A stretch of DNA of 64,000 bases from Pseudomonadales bacterium (GCA_041395945.1 JAWKZN010000003.1:388647-452646); one strand, 5' to 3'. Numbered from the stretch's first letter, positions 26,888 through 36,250 are shown. Notes: a model not told the origin generated them from the letters alone. A program made the numbers and translations.

Positions 26888-27610
26888 ATGAGATTTGAAA
26901 GCAAAGCACAGGCCCGGCGCCACGTGTGGGATCTGCTCGAAGCGGAGCAGTTCGCGCAATCGCCGCTGCCCGCGCACGGCCGCATTCCGAACTTCGTCGG
27001 AGCAGAGGAAGCGGCTGCACGACTGTTCGAACAGTCACCCTGGCGCGAAGCGGTCACGCTGAAGATCAATCCGGATTCACCTCAGCGCGCTGTGCGGCTT
27101 ATGGCGCTCGCTCGCGGGGTGCGGGTTTATGTCCCTACGCCGCGACTGACAGACGGCTTCCATCTCCTCGATCCGCAGCGCATCCCGGCCCACGCCTTCG
27201 ACGCCGCGGCCACCCTGCAGAGCATGAGGGAGCATTCGATCCTGGTACCGCTGCGCGAGCTGCCGGCGTTCGATGCCATCGTCACCGGCTGTGTTGCGGT
27301 GACCGCATCCGGCAAGCGCTGCGGCAAGGGCGCCGGCTACAGCGACATTGAATTCGGCATTCTGCGGGAGCTGGGTTTCGATGCGGTGCCGGTGGCCACG
27401 ACCGTGCACGAGGCCCAGATCGTGGCGGACTTTCCGGTGGAGAGCAACGACCTGCCGCTGACGCTGATCTGCACGCCCCAGCGCAGTCTGTTTGTGGCGA
27501 ATCCGATGGCTGCACCCGGCGGGGTGGAATGGGAGCGGCTGAGTGCGGCGGATATCGAGCGGATGCCGCTGCTGGCCGAACTGCGTGCACTCAAGGAGGA
27601 AGCGCGATGA
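26888..27610 (+). CDS. 5-formyltetrahydrofolate cyclo-ligase-like protein
   Basis: A 240-residue protein with the family C-terminal signature GCVAVTASGKRCGKGAGYSD, in which the glycine-rich loop binds ATP in 5-FTHF cyclo-ligase. The N-terminal half is divergent from YgfA (KAQARRHVWDLLEA, HGRIPNF) and closer to MTHFSD-like proteins, so the substrate may differ. ATG 26888 is chosen over 26804, which would lie in the divergent promoter. Its stop overlaps the next start as ATGA. Confidence 0.75.
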   Translation: MRFESKAQARRHVWDLLEAEQFAQSPLPAHGRIPNFVGAEEAAARLFEQSPWREAVTLKINPDSPQRAVRLMALARGVRVYVPTPRLTDGFHLLDPQRIPAHAFDAAATLQSMREHSILVPLRELPAFDAIVTGCVAVTASGKRCGKGAGYSDIEFGILRELGFDAVPVATTVHEAQIVADFPVESNDLPLTLICTPQRSLFVANPMAAPGGVEWERLSAADIERMPLLAELRALKEEAR

Positions 27611-28914
27611 AAGCCCTGCACCGGAATCTGCGCCTGCTGTGTGTGCTGCTATATATAGGGGCGGCTGCTGCAGGGGCAGTCGCCGCGTCCGCTCTCGACG
27701 CATCAGCCGTTCCCGGCACTTCAGCCGTTCCCGGCAACTCGGCCGTTTCCGACACACCGACCGACACGGCGCCCATTGTGGTGGTGCTGAGCTGGGATGG
27801 CGTGCGCCACGACTACCCGGCGCTGGGCAACTACCCCGCTCTGCAGCGCATGGCCCGGGAAGGGGTGCGCGCTGGACGGCTGCTGCCGGTGTTTCCGTCT
27901 GCCACTTTTCCCGGTCATGTGTCCATGGCCACCGGCACCTACCCGGATCGGCACGGCATCGTCGACAACCGCTTCTTCGATGCTGTACGGGGCTACTACC
28001 GGGACCGCAGTGATGCGAGCTGGATCGAAGCGGAACCTGTGTGGATCGCCGCCGAGCGACAGGGCGTGCCGGCTGCGACTTATTTCTGGGTGGGTTCGGA
28101 AACGGACTGGCGCGGCAGGGGTACGCGTTATCGGATCGCGCCATACGATTCGAGTGTCAGCGAAGCGGCGAAAGCCGCGCAGATTGTGGCGTGGCTGGGC
28201 CTGCCCGAGGCGGAACGGCCGCGTCTGATCATGAGCTACTGGTCCGGCACGGACGATGTCGGACATGACCGGGGACCCGCAAGCGGCCGGCTGCCGGCGA
28301 AAATGGCGACCCAGGATGCCGCTCTGGCCGAGGTGCTGAAAGGCATAGACGCGCTCGGCCTCTGGCCGCGGACCACGCTGCTGGTGGTGAGCGACCATGG
28401 CATGACGGCGTCCGGAAAATATCTGGATGTGCAGGGCGCACTGGCAGACGCGGGGGTGGGCGCGCGAATTGCGGGCAGCGTGGTTGCGGAAGTTTACGTC
28501 GACAATCCGGAACAGGTCGGTGCTGCTGGCGCGGTGCTGAAGGCTGTGCTGGCGGAAGTCACCGGCGCCCGGGTCCATGCGCGGGAGGGAGTGCCGGCCG
28601 AGCTGCGGATATCGCATCCGCTGCGCAGTGGCGACTGGCTGGTGATCCTGCCGCCACCCTGGACCCTGTCCCGACCGGCGGGCTGGGCCGGCGTGCTCTG
28701 GTCTGCGGCCTATGCACTCGGCTGGGACTACGGCGGCCATGGCTACGACGCGCAACTGCCCGATATGGCCGGCATCTTCTTCGCGATGGGCCGTGGAGTG
28801 CCTGCAGATCTGACACTCGATGAAGTCCGTCAGATCGATCTGGCCGCGACGGTGAGCCGGCTGCTGAATATCGAACCCCCCGCGAGTTCCGAAGGCCAGC
28901 CGATGTGGCAGTGA
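27607..28914 (+). CDS. Exported nucleotide pyrophosphatase/phosphodiesterase
   Basis: A 435-residue alkaline-phosphatase-superfamily enzyme with a signal peptide (residues 1 to about 28), then a short AVPGTSAVPGNSAV repeat linker. Metal and nucleophile motifs are LSWDGVRHDYP, FPSATFPGH (Thr nucleophile as in NPP enzymes), GTDDVGHDRGP and VVSDHGM, all present. A late GGHGYD supplies the last His. It probably cleaves phosphodiesters in the periplasm. Overlaps the cyclo-ligase gene by four bases. Confidence 0.87.
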   Translation: MKALHRNLRLLCVLLYIGAAAAGAVAASALDASAVPGTSAVPGNSAVSDTPTDTAPIVVVLSWDGVRHDYPALGNYPALQRMAREGVRAGRLLPVFPSATFPGHVSMATGTYPDRHGIVDNRFFDAVRGYYRDRSDASWIEAEPVWIAAERQGVPAATYFWVGSETDWRGRGTRYRIAPYDSSVSEAAKAAQIVAWLGLPEAERPRLIMSYWSGTDDVGHDRGPASGRLPAKMATQDAALAEVLKGIDALGLWPRTTLLVVSDHGMTASGKYLDVQGALADAGVGARIAGSVVAEVYVDNPEQVGAAGAVLKAVLAEVTGARVHAREGVPAELRISHPLRSGDWLVILPPPWTLSRPAGWAGVLWSAAYALGWDYGGHGYDAQLPDMAGIFFAMGRGVPADLTLDEVRQIDLAATVSRLLNIEPPASSEGQPMWQ

Positions 28915-28957
28915 CCGGCCCAACGTATACTGGCGGGTGAACTCAACGGAATCTCTC

Positions 28958-30616
28958 ATGGCGCACGCGCGCGTTCGGCACCTTTCCAGACCGGCACCCT
29001 CGGGGGAGATTGTGGGAATGCTCCTCGTCCTGCTCCTGGCTGCCCTGTCAGCACGACCGTTGCCGGCGCAGACCCAGGCACTGGCGCAGGCCGAGGAGAT
29101 GAGCTCCGGAGATCCACTGGCGCTGGCCCGCTTCGATCCGCTGGAAGCGAGTATTGCCGAACTGCAGGTCGCCATGGGCAGCGGCCGCCTCACCGCCCGG
29201 GAGCTGGTGGACTACTATCTGGCCCGGATCGCCCGCTATGATCCCGCGCTCAATTCGATTGCCACCCTGAATCCGACCGCGCGCAGCCGGGCCGACGCCC
29301 TCGATCTCGAACGCGCGGAAAGCGGGCCCCGGGGACCGCTGCACGGCATCGTGCTGCTGGTGAAGGACAACTTCGAAACCCGCGGTATGCCGACCACGGC
29401 GGGCTCGGTGCTGTTGCATGGCTTTCAACCGGAGCAGGATGCGGAGGTGGTGAAACGCCTGCGCAGCGCGGGTGCGATCCTGCTGGGTAAAACCAACATG
29501 CACGAGTTCGCCTATGGCATCACCACGGTCGGTTCCGGCTTCGGGGTCACGCGCAATCCTTACGATGTGACCCGCAACCCCGGCGGCTCCAGTGGTGGCA
29601 CTGCAGCCGCGGTGACAGCGAATTTCGCAGTCGCCGGACTCGGCACCGATACCTGTGGCTCCATCCGCATACCGGCGGCACACAACAATCTGGTGGGGCT
29701 GCGCGGCACCCAGGGTCTGGTGAGCCGCAGCGGCATCGTGCCCCTGTCACATACCCAGGACATCGCCGGACCCATTGCCCGCAGTGTCGCCGACCTCGCA
29801 CTGGTGCTCGATGCGATTGCCGGATTCGACCCGAAGGATGAGCAGACGGCGGCGAGCTACGGCAATCAGCCGAAGACCTATCAGGACGCGCTGCGGGCGG
29901 GGGATCTCGCGGGCATACGCATCGGGGTGCTCGAAGACCTGCTGATCGTGGAGCCGGCTGACATGGAGGTGGCGGACGTGTTCGGCGCGGCGATGAGTGA
30001 GATGCAGTCGCTGGGTGCCACGGTCGAGCGCATCCACATCGACGGATTCGAAGCGCTGCAAAGCAGCCGCGTCGACGGCTTCTTTGTGCTGATCCACGAA
30101 TTCAAAACAGACATCAACGCCTATTTCGCCAGCCACCCCAACGCGCCGGTTGCCTCCCTCGACGAGATACTGCTCAGCGGTCAGTACGACCCCGCTATCG
30201 GCGAGTCCCTGCGGCTTTCCCAGGCCATGGACGAGCGCAGCGATCAGGATTATCTCGCTGAGCTCGCCCATCGCGAGCGCTTCAGACTCGCGGTGCTTGC
30301 AGCCATGGCGAAGCAGAAACTGGATGTGCTGGCCTATCCGACCCTGCGGCGCACGGCGGCATTGATCGATGCTGCACAACCGGGCAGTAACTGCCGCTTG
30401 AGCGCCAATACCGGTCTGCCGGCGCTGTCTGTGCCTGCCGGCTTCACCCCGGCCGGCCTGCCGGTCGGACTGGAGCTGCTGGCCCGGCCCTGGCGCGAGG
30501 AGGTGCTGCTCGGTATCGGCCACGCCTACGAACGATCGACCCGACACCGGCGAGCACCGGTGCTGGGACGCACCGCTGCAAAAGCAGCGCCTGTGGAGGA
30601 AGCTCAGCATGAGTGA
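28958..30616 (+). CDS. Exported amidase (amidase-signature family)
   Basis: A 552-residue hydrolase with a signal peptide ending ARPLPAQ and the amidase-signature core. It shows LVKDNFETRGMPTTAGS (catalytic Lys), NPGGSSGGTAAAVTANFA (cis-Ser) and GLGTDTCGSIRIPAAHNN (Ser nucleophile region). ATG 28958 is used, with GTG 28937 as an alternative. It ends eight bases inside the FAD oxidase gene. The substrate is unknown; export suggests an extracytoplasmic amide or peptide. Confidence 0.88.
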   Translation: MAHARVRHLSRPAPSGEIVGMLLVLLLAALSARPLPAQTQALAQAEEMSSGDPLALARFDPLEASIAELQVAMGSGRLTARELVDYYLARIARYDPALNSIATLNPTARSRADALDLERAESGPRGPLHGIVLLVKDNFETRGMPTTAGSVLLHGFQPEQDAEVVKRLRSAGAILLGKTNMHEFAYGITTVGSGFGVTRNPYDVTRNPGGSSGGTAAAVTANFAVAGLGTDTCGSIRIPAAHNNLVGLRGTQGLVSRSGIVPLSHTQDIAGPIARSVADLALVLDAIAGFDPKDEQTAASYGNQPKTYQDALRAGDLAGIRIGVLEDLLIVEPADMEVADVFGAAMSEMQSLGATVERIHIDGFEALQSSRVDGFFVLIHEFKTDINAYFASHPNAPVASLDEILLSGQYDPAIGESLRLSQAMDERSDQDYLAELAHRERFRLAVLAAMAKQKLDVLAYPTLRRTAALIDAAQPGSNCRLSANTGLPALSVPAGFTPAGLPVGLELLARPWREEVLLGIGHAYERSTRHRRAPVLGRTAAKAAPVEEAQHE

Positions 30617-32237
30617 CAGTCAGGCAACCGGCGGCCGCTGGAAACAGCGCCGCAGTTTCTGGACCTGGGGCTACGAAGCGGACGAACCGGATGAGGCTGC
30701 GCGACGCAAGGCGGCGGAGTCGGTGTCGCGCCGGTTCGGAAAGACGGTCACCCCGCCACCGATCCCGAAACTCGAAGACGTCGAATTGCGCGCATCCAGA
30801 GTGAAGATCCCCGGCGCGCTGACGGGCTTCGTGAATGATTCGCACACCGATCGCGCGCTGCATACTCACGGCGGTCACCCGCTGGAACTGCTGCGCGCGC
30901 TGCGCGGCGAATTTCCCAATCCCCCCGACGCGGTCGCGCACCCGCGCACGGAGGATGAGCTCGAAGCGGTGCTCGCCTGGTGCGACAGCAAGGGTTATGC
31001 GGTGGTGCCCTATGGCGGCGGCACCACGGTGGTGTGGGGCATCGGTTTTCCGGAAAGCGCAAAGGCGGGTGTGATCGTGGATCTCGATCATTTTCACAAG
31101 GTGCTGGAAGTGGATCCGGTGTCCCGTGCGGCGCGGATTCAGGCCGGGGTGCTGGGTCCGGATCTGGAGGATCGCCTGCGTCAGGATGGATTCACTCTGC
31201 GGCACTTCCCCCAGAGCTTTCCCTGGTCCACGGTGGGGGGCTGGGTGGCTACCCGCTCCGGCGGCCACTACGCCACCAACCACACCCACATCGACGACTT
31301 CGTGGAGAGCATCCGCGCGCTGACGCCAAAAGGCTGGTGGGAATCGCGACGCCTGCCGGGCAGCGGCGCCGGTCCGAGTCCGGACCGGCTGATGATCGGT
31401 TCGGAAGGCGTGCTCGGAGTGATCTCCGAGTGCTGGCTGCGGCTGCAGAAGCGGCCCGTGTATCGCGGCACTGCGGGCGTGGTGTTCAAGGACTGGGCCC
31501 AGGGCGCGGAAGCCACCCGGCAGGTGGTGCAGGCGAAACTCTGGCCGGCCAATCTGCGCCTCCTCGACCCGGCCGAAGCGCAGCAGAGCGCCGGCCTCGA
31601 CGGCAGACAGAGTCTGCTCATCATCGGCTTCGAGTCGGCGGATGTGCCCCAGGGTGAATACATCCGGCAGGCGGTGGCCATTGCCCGCGAAGCCGGCGGA
31701 CTGATTGAAGACGATGCCATACGCATCGACGACGGCAGCGGCCGTGCGACCGGTCGCGAAGGTGCGGTGGGTGCCTGGCGATCTTCCTTCATCGGCGTGA
31801 ACGCAGGCCTGACCCACGGCCTGGGACTTCTCGCCGACACATTTGAAACCGCCATAACATGGGACAAGTGGCCGGCTTTCGATGCCCATGTGCGGGATCG
31901 GGTGGGCAAGGCCCTGACCGAGACCCTGGGCAAGGGCCATACACTGAGCTGCCGGTTCACCCACGTGTACCCGGATGGGCCAGCGCCTTACTACAGCTTC
32001 TCGGGCCCGGTTGCGATCGGCGGCGAACAGGAGCAGTGGCAGATCATCAAGGACGCCGCCGCCGCTGCGGTGGTGGATGCCGGCGGCACGATCACCCACC
32101 ACCACGCGGTCGGCCGCATGCACCGCAAAGGCTGGCAGCAGCAGATGCCCGGTCTGCACGTGGATGCGCTGCGCGCGGTGAAGAAAACGTTCGATCCGAA
32201 CGGCATTCTGAATCCGGGGGTGCTGTTCGATGTGTGA
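30609..32237 (+). CDS. FAD-linked oxidase, alkyl-DHAP synthase-like
   Basis: A 542-residue PCMH-type flavoprotein: FAD-binding VVPYGGGTTVVWG, SFPWSTVGGWVATRSGG and MIGSEGVLGVISE in the first half, FAD-oxidase C domain with CRFTHVYPDG and the paired histidines ITHHHAVGRMH, and terminal FDPNGILNPG. The HHH motif is the one used by alkyldihydroxyacetonephosphate synthases, though bacterial relatives often act on other substrates. It is the last core gene before the integron; the integrase stop lies 32 bases further on the other strand. Confidence 0.85.
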   Translation: MSDSQATGGRWKQRRSFWTWGYEADEPDEAARRKAAESVSRRFGKTVTPPPIPKLEDVELRASRVKIPGALTGFVNDSHTDRALHTHGGHPLELLRALRGEFPNPPDAVAHPRTEDELEAVLAWCDSKGYAVVPYGGGTTVVWGIGFPESAKAGVIVDLDHFHKVLEVDPVSRAARIQAGVLGPDLEDRLRQDGFTLRHFPQSFPWSTVGGWVATRSGGHYATNHTHIDDFVESIRALTPKGWWESRRLPGSGAGPSPDRLMIGSEGVLGVISECWLRLQKRPVYRGTAGVVFKDWAQGAEATRQVVQAKLWPANLRLLDPAEAQQSAGLDGRQSLLIIGFESADVPQGEYIRQAVAIAREAGGLIEDDAIRIDDGSGRATGREGAVGAWRSSFIGVNAGLTHGLGLLADTFETAITWDKWPAFDAHVRDRVGKALTETLGKGHTLSCRFTHVYPDGPAPYYSFSGPVAIGGEQEQWQIIKDAAAAAVVDAGGTITHHHAVGRMHRKGWQQQMPGLHVDALRAVKKTFDPNGILNPGVLFDV

Positions 32238-32269
32238 CGGGGTAGCGCGGGCGACGGGGAAAACGCGAC

Positions 32270-33223
32270 TCAACTGTCCAGCGGACTGAGCACCCCATGC
32301 CCGCCCCGGCGGATGACGTGGGTGTAGATCTCGGTGGTGCGCACATCTGAATGACCCAGCTGCTCCTGCACGGTGCGGATGTCCGCGCCGCGTTCGAGCA
32401 GGTGGGTGGCGAAGGAATGCCGCAGGGAGTGGCAGGAAGCGGGTTTGGAAATACCGGATTGGCGCAGCGCGGTGGTGAATGCACGCTGCACCGTGCGCTC
32501 ACCCAGGTGATGACGTCGCTGAGCATCTGAGCGCGGATCCATGCTGACCTGCGCTGCGGGAAACAGATACTGCCAGCCCCACTCCTTAGCCGCAGCAGGA
32601 TACTTCCGGTCCAAAGCGTAGGGCAGATAGACGCCGCTCCAATGCGGGTTCGCGGCATCTTCTTCGTAGATAAGACGCACCTTGCGGAGCTGCCGATCGA
32701 TTTCCGGCAGAAGGGGTTCAGCCAGTGTGGTGATGCGCTGCTTCTGGCCCTTGCCATCGCGAACCAGCAGACTGAGCCGCTCCTGATCGACGTCGTGTAC
32801 CCGCAATCGCACCACCTCCATCACCCTGAGGCCGGAGCCGTACATGAGACGGGCACAGAGACGGGCCGCACCGTTGAGCCCGTCGAAGATGCTCGCGAGT
32901 TCATCCCGGCTGAGGACCACCGGCAATTTGCGACCTTTTGCCGCCAGCCGAAAACCCGAGAAATCTATCGCCTGGCGACGCAGGACCCGCGCGTAGAGAA
33001 ACACCAGTGCATTCAACGCGGAGCGCTGGGTGTTAGGCGCAACCTTGCGCTCCACGGCCAGATGGGTGAGAAATGCACGGACATCCGAGTCGTTCAGCTC
33101 CGCAGGATGCCGCATCCTGTGGAAACGTATGAACTTCTGTATCCAGAAGACATAGGCGTCTTCGGTGCGAATACTGTAGTACCGTGCCCGAATCTCAGAC
33201 CGCACCTGATCGAGCAGTTTCAT
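32270..33223 (-). CDS. intI: Integron integrase
   Basis: A 317-residue tyrosine recombinase that excises and inserts cassettes between attC and attI. Catalytic residues are R133 (GSGLRVMEV), H265 and R268 (CHSLRHS), H291 (GHSDVRTTE) and nucleophile Y300 (EIYTHV). Residues 197-222 (GVYLPYALDRKYP...EWGWQYLFPA) are the integron-specific patch that separates IntI from XerC/D. The gene is full length and apparently intact. GGAAGG precedes ATG 33223. It is divergent from the cassette array, the standard layout. Confidence 0.97.
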   Translation of the reverse strand: MKLLDQVRSEIRARYYSIRTEDAYVFWIQKFIRFHRMRHPAELNDSDVRAFLTHLAVERKVAPNTQRSALNALVFLYARVLRRQAIDFSGFRLAAKGRKLPVVLSRDELASIFDGLNGAARLCARLMYGSGLRVMEVVRLRVHDVDQERLSLLVRDGKGQKQRITTLAEPLLPEIDRQLRKVRLIYEEDAANPHWSGVYLPYALDRKYPAAAKEWGWQYLFPAAQVSMDPRSDAQRRHHLGERTVQRAFTTALRQSGISKPASCHSLRHSFATHLLERGADIRTVQEQLGHSDVRTTEIYTHVIRRGGHGVLSPLDS

Positions 33224-33389
33224 CGCAAACCTTCCGTGCGAAAAACTGTTGGATTAGTATCGGGACGATGAACAACAAACCTACCAGCGAAAAACCCTTT
33301 GCGCGGTAGGACAAAGCCCACACGAACCGACAAACTGAAGCCAAATCAGGGGGTTGAGTGAAACTTGAAGAATTGCTCCCGCGAATATA

Positions 33390-33443
33390 CGACAGCCTGA
33401 CGTGTTTTAACGCGACAGCTTGTCGTCTACTTAGCTGTTAGGC
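33390..33443 (+). other. attI recombination site, putative
   Basis: The R box GTTAGGC (33437-33443) marks the junction with the first cassette. CGACAGCYTG occurs twice as a direct repeat (33390-33399 and 33413-33422), resembling the accessory integrase-binding repeats of attI sites. TTGAAG (33365) and TATACG (33386), 15 bases apart, could form a weak cassette promoter. The remaining space from 33224 holds no gene. Confidence 0.7.
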
Positions 33444-33456
33444 GTCACCGTTCAGC

Positions 33457-33876
33457 GTGAACCAGTCAACTGTCTCCTGGATTACAACGCCGAGCATTAC
33501 CCGTGATGGCATCGCGATTGGTATCTTCTGGGGGCTTGCATCTCTGCTGATGCTCTTCGTTTCTCGGAGTCAGATGTTGCCAGACCTATTGATCTTCTCC
33601 GGTTCATTGGTCTCCGTGGTACTCATTACCTTTCTACATACCTACAACAGCGAGTACACAGTTTTCCGTATTCTGATTCTCTATGCTATTGCCGGGGCCA
33701 CATGGATTGTGGCCTATATGGCCGTGCTAACAATCGCCTTCGATGGATGGAGAGATGGAGGAGCCATGACCTTTATGATGGTGGCTTACCTCGGACGTGG
33801 TGTAGCAGTACTCTTCCTATTTGCGATTGCTTTCGGTGTTATTGTGAGGTTCCTACGTGCGAGGAAACGGATGTGA
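33457..33876 (+). CDS. Cassette 1: four-helix membrane protein, unknown
   Basis: A 139-residue protein starting at GTG 33457. About four hydrophobic helices are visible (LASLLMLFVS, LIFSGSLVSVVLITFL, ILILYAIAGATWIVAYM, GRGVAVLFLFAIAFGVIV) and a basic C-terminus (RARKRM). No motif is recognised. As the attI-proximal cassette it is the one most likely expressed from a cassette promoter and may be the most recent insertion. A frameshifted relative with the same attC class is cassette 35 at 55.7 kb. Confidence 0.75.
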   Translation: MNQSTVSWITTPSITRDGIAIGIFWGLASLLMLFVSRSQMLPDLLIFSGSLVSVVLITFLHTYNSEYTVFRILILYAIAGATWIVAYMAVLTIAFDGWRDGGAMTFMMVAYLGRGVAVLFLFAIAFGVIVRFLRARKRM

Positions 33877-33877
33877 C

Positions 33878-33976
33878 GCCTAACCAGGCGATGAATCGGA
33901 CCTCCCTATCCGTCACTTCTTTTGCTTGCGCAAAAGAATCGCCGGCTACGGTCGGCCGCTTATCGCGGCGTTAGGC
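33878..33976 (+). repeat. attC 1, class B, 99 bp
   Basis: R'' GCCTAAC and R' GTTAGGC. Class B is marked by a central TTTTGCTTGCGCAAAA hairpin tip. Confidence 0.93.
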
Positions 33977-33979
33977 GTC

Positions 33980-34444
33980 ATGCAGCGTATCCACCCGATA
34001 TCCGATTATCCTATGCACATAGCGACCGTTGCCCAATGGCACTGGGACGAATGGGGACATGCTGATCCTCAAGGTTCCCTCGCGGCTTGGACAAACGCTC
34101 TTGAAATCAAGACGGAGATCGACATCATTCCAACAACATTTGTTGCGCTAGGTGATGACGATGAGCCCATTGGCTCAGTGTCTCTTGTCGAATCTGATAT
34201 GTCCGCGCATCCGGAGCTTACTCCATGGGTCGCGGGACTCTTTGTAATCCCAGCTCGACGAGGGTGCGGCATTGGAGTCGCCCTGATGGAACATGCAGTA
34301 GCTGCCGCAGCTCAGATGGGAGTTCCCGAGCTCTATCTCCACACTTCTGCAGCGACAGAGTTGTACATGCGTCTCGGTTGGAAAAAGCTCTTCCGAGAGC
34401 GCTATGAGGGAGAGATGGTGGATGTCATGCACTATTACGTTTAG
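33980..34444 (+). CDS. Cassette 2: GNAT acetyltransferase
   Basis: A 154-residue GCN5-type N-acetyltransferase. The acetyl-CoA pyrophosphate loop is ARRGCGIGVALMEHA (motif A, residues about 93-107) and the C-terminal LYMRLGWKKL matches motif B. ATG 33980 sits three bases after the R' box; an in-frame ATG at 34013 is possible. The substrate is unknown; the size fits aminoglycoside- or amino-acid-type GNATs. The TAG stop lies at the start of the conserved pre-attC element. Confidence 0.85.
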   Translation: MQRIHPISDYPMHIATVAQWHWDEWGHADPQGSLAAWTNALEIKTEIDIIPTTFVALGDDDEPIGSVSLVESDMSAHPELTPWVAGLFVIPARRGCGIGVALMEHAVAAAAQMGVPELYLHTSAATELYMRLGWKKLFRERYEGEMVDVMHYYV

Positions 34445-34471
34445 ATTCACATTTGAATTGCGACGGCTGAC

Positions 34472-34567
34472 GCCTAACCAGAAGATGAATCGGACGCTTG
34501 ACCGCGACCTCCTTTCGCTGCCGCTCCAGTCGGCCGCCCTCAAGCGCCGCTTATCTCGGCGTTAGGC
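34472..34567 (+). repeat. attC 2, class A1, 96 bp
   Basis: R'' GCCTAAC, R' GTTAGGC; preceded by a pre-attC element (34441-34471). Confidence 0.93.
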
Positions 34568-34572
34568 GACAG

Positions 34573-35040
34573 ATGAGCGCTATGGTGAAGATCAAGAGAG
34601 CAGAACCTGGCGACTCCGTGAAACTACTGCCTCTGGTCGCGGCATATTGGGAATACGAGTCTATCTCTGGTTTCGACCAATCACGGGTCGGCCCGCCGCT
34701 GGAGAGACTTCTTGCGACGCCCGGACTTGGAGCGGGCTGGATAGCTTATCAAGACAAAGTTGCTATCGGTTACTTGCTTTCGGTGTACGTCTTCAGTTTG
34801 GAGCATCTGGGACTCACTGCGGAGATCGATGAGTTTTTCGTTCTACCTTTCGGGCGATCATCAGGGGTTGGCTCCGAGTTGCTCGGCGCCGCAGAATCAG
34901 AGTTCGTCCGTATTGGCTGTACGAACGTGTCATTGCAGTTGTCGCGAGCAAACGATGCAGCGCGCAGGTTCTATCGCAGGTCCGGATTTGCAGAGAGATC
35001 CGGTTATGATCTACTCGATAAGATGCTGCATGCTGATTAA
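34573..35040 (+). CDS. Cassette 3: GNAT acetyltransferase
   Basis: A 155-residue GNAT with the CoA loop PFGRSSGVGSELLGAA and the C-terminal ARRFYRRSGFAERSGY. ATG 34573 (MSAMVK) is used; ATG 34582 is in frame. A nearly identical copy lies at 44176 (cassette 19) but is broken by four single-base insertions. The substrate is unknown. Confidence 0.86.
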   Translation: MSAMVKIKRAEPGDSVKLLPLVAAYWEYESISGFDQSRVGPPLERLLATPGLGAGWIAYQDKVAIGYLLSVYVFSLEHLGLTAEIDEFFVLPFGRSSGVGSELLGAAESEFVRIGCTNVSLQLSRANDAARRFYRRSGFAERSGYDLLDKMLHAD

Positions 35041-35067
35041 GCTCCCTATCAAAATGAAGCGTCTGAC

Positions 35068-35163
35068 GCCTAACCAGGAGCTGAAGCGAACGCTTGACTG
35101 CAACCTCCTTTCGCCGCCGCTCCAGTCGGCTGCCGTCAAGCGTCGCTTAGCTCGGCGTTAGGC
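35068..35163 (+). repeat. attC 3, class A2, 96 bp
   Basis: R'' GCCTAAC, R' GTTAGGC. Subtype A2 is marked by GAACGCTTGACTGCAACC and GTCAAGCGTCGCTTAGCTC. Confidence 0.93.
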
Positions 35164-35170
35164 GTCATAG

Positions 35171-35614
35171 GTGACCCGAATCGAAATAGAACTTCACTCA
35201 GCGGAAGACTCCGACCTCGAGGCGTTACTCGGCGATAGACTTTATGAATTCAATGTTGAGGCAACCGGATTTACCGACGGTGAAGTTCTATTCTGTAGTT
35301 CACGTGATAAAGATGGAGCCATAGTTGCTGGTCTTTCCGGTCATACCTGGGGTGGTACTTGCGAGATCAAGCAAGTCTGGGTTCATGAGAAACTACGAGG
35401 CCAGGGAGTAGGAAGTGAACTCATGCGGTGCGCCGAGGCTGAAGCGATCCGCAGAAAGTGCACGCAAATTGTCCTCACCACTCACAGCTTCCAAGCAACG
35501 GAGTTCTACGAGAAGTTGGGATTCAAAGAATTAGCGATAGTCCCCGAATATCCAAAAGGGTACAAGAACGTCCTGTACATCAAGCAACTACAGTTTCGAA
35601 ACGACGATGATTAG
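35171..35614 (+). CDS. Cassette 4: GNAT acetyltransferase
   Basis: A 147-residue GNAT starting at GTG 35171. Motif A is VHEKLRGQGVGSELM and the C-terminal part has ATEFYEKLGFKEL. Unlike the other cassette GNATs it carries the sequence SGHTWGGTCEIKQVWV before motif A, found in a subgroup of uncharacterised GNATs. The substrate is unknown. Third acetyltransferase in a row. Confidence 0.86.
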   Translation: MTRIEIELHSAEDSDLEALLGDRLYEFNVEATGFTDGEVLFCSSRDKDGAIVAGLSGHTWGGTCEIKQVWVHEKLRGQGVGSELMRCAEAEAIRRKCTQIVLTTHSFQATEFYEKLGFKELAIVPEYPKGYKNVLYIKQLQFRNDDD

Positions 35615-35641
35615 ATCCGAATATGATCGACGACGACTGAC

Positions 35642-35737
35642 GCCTAACCAGGAGATGAATCGGACGCTTGACCGCGGACTCTTTTCGATGCCGCTCCAGT
35701 CAGCCGCCCTCAAGCGCCGCTTATCTCGGCGTTAGAC
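35642..35737 (+). repeat. attC 4, class A1, 96 bp
   Basis: R'' GCCTAAC but R' GTTAGAC: the variable bases at the two ends do not match within the array. Confidence 0.92.
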
Positions 35738-35773
35738 GTCAGCCGTTCAACTAGCGGAGGGAAGGACCACCTA

Positions 35774-36250
35774 ATGAGCAACCGAAGAGGATCAGGGCCG
35801 AATGAATGGATCCGCAAACAGAAGCTCATCAGCCGGAGTGAGCAGCAGTGGCTAGACGTCGCCCTACAGAGCCTGCGAAAGGCTGAGAAGGGAGATGTGA
35901 GGTTTGCAACGGCGTTGGTGCGTGAGTTTTCATTAGTGTTTATGCCGACTTCGCTAGTTGTCTGGTATGAGACGTTTGGCCCGATGCGATGGAAAGATTC
36001 ATCCTCGTCGTTCGAGTATCTCGAAGACAGAAACACCGAATCTGAGTTGGCGAGAGACAGCCCATTCGCGTTGGTAGAGGGCCAGCCTACGATCCGTGTC
36101 TCCACGAAGAACACACGTGACCGACAGCGTAAGAACCTAGCTTTCAAATCGCGCGGTATAGCGACCGACGCGCAGATCAGCGCAGCCATCAGAGTGGAAT
36201 CAGATAGACGCGCTATGTATGTCAAGCCGGCGAAGAGAAAACGAGGATAG
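35774..36250 (+). CDS. Cassette 5: hypothetical protein
   Basis: A 158-residue, basic protein with no signal peptide or membrane segment. A central aromatic stretch (MPTSLVVWYETFGPMRW) lies between charged helices, and the C-terminus is KPAKRKRG. GGAGGGAAGG precedes ATG 35774, a strong ribosome site that supports real expression. I do not recognise a family. Confidence 0.6.
   Translation: MSNRRGSGPNEWIRKQKLISRSEQQWLDVALQSLRKAEKGDVRFATALVREFSLVFMPTSLVVWYETFGPMRWKDSSSSFEYLEDRNTESELARDSPFALVEGQPTIRVSTKNTRDRQRKNLAFKSRGIATDAQISAAIRVESDRRAMYVKPAKRKRG

Noticed and set aside
33224..33300. LexA operator upstream of intI
   Set aside because: Only half sites (CTGT, AACAG) are present; no CTGT-N8-ACAG.
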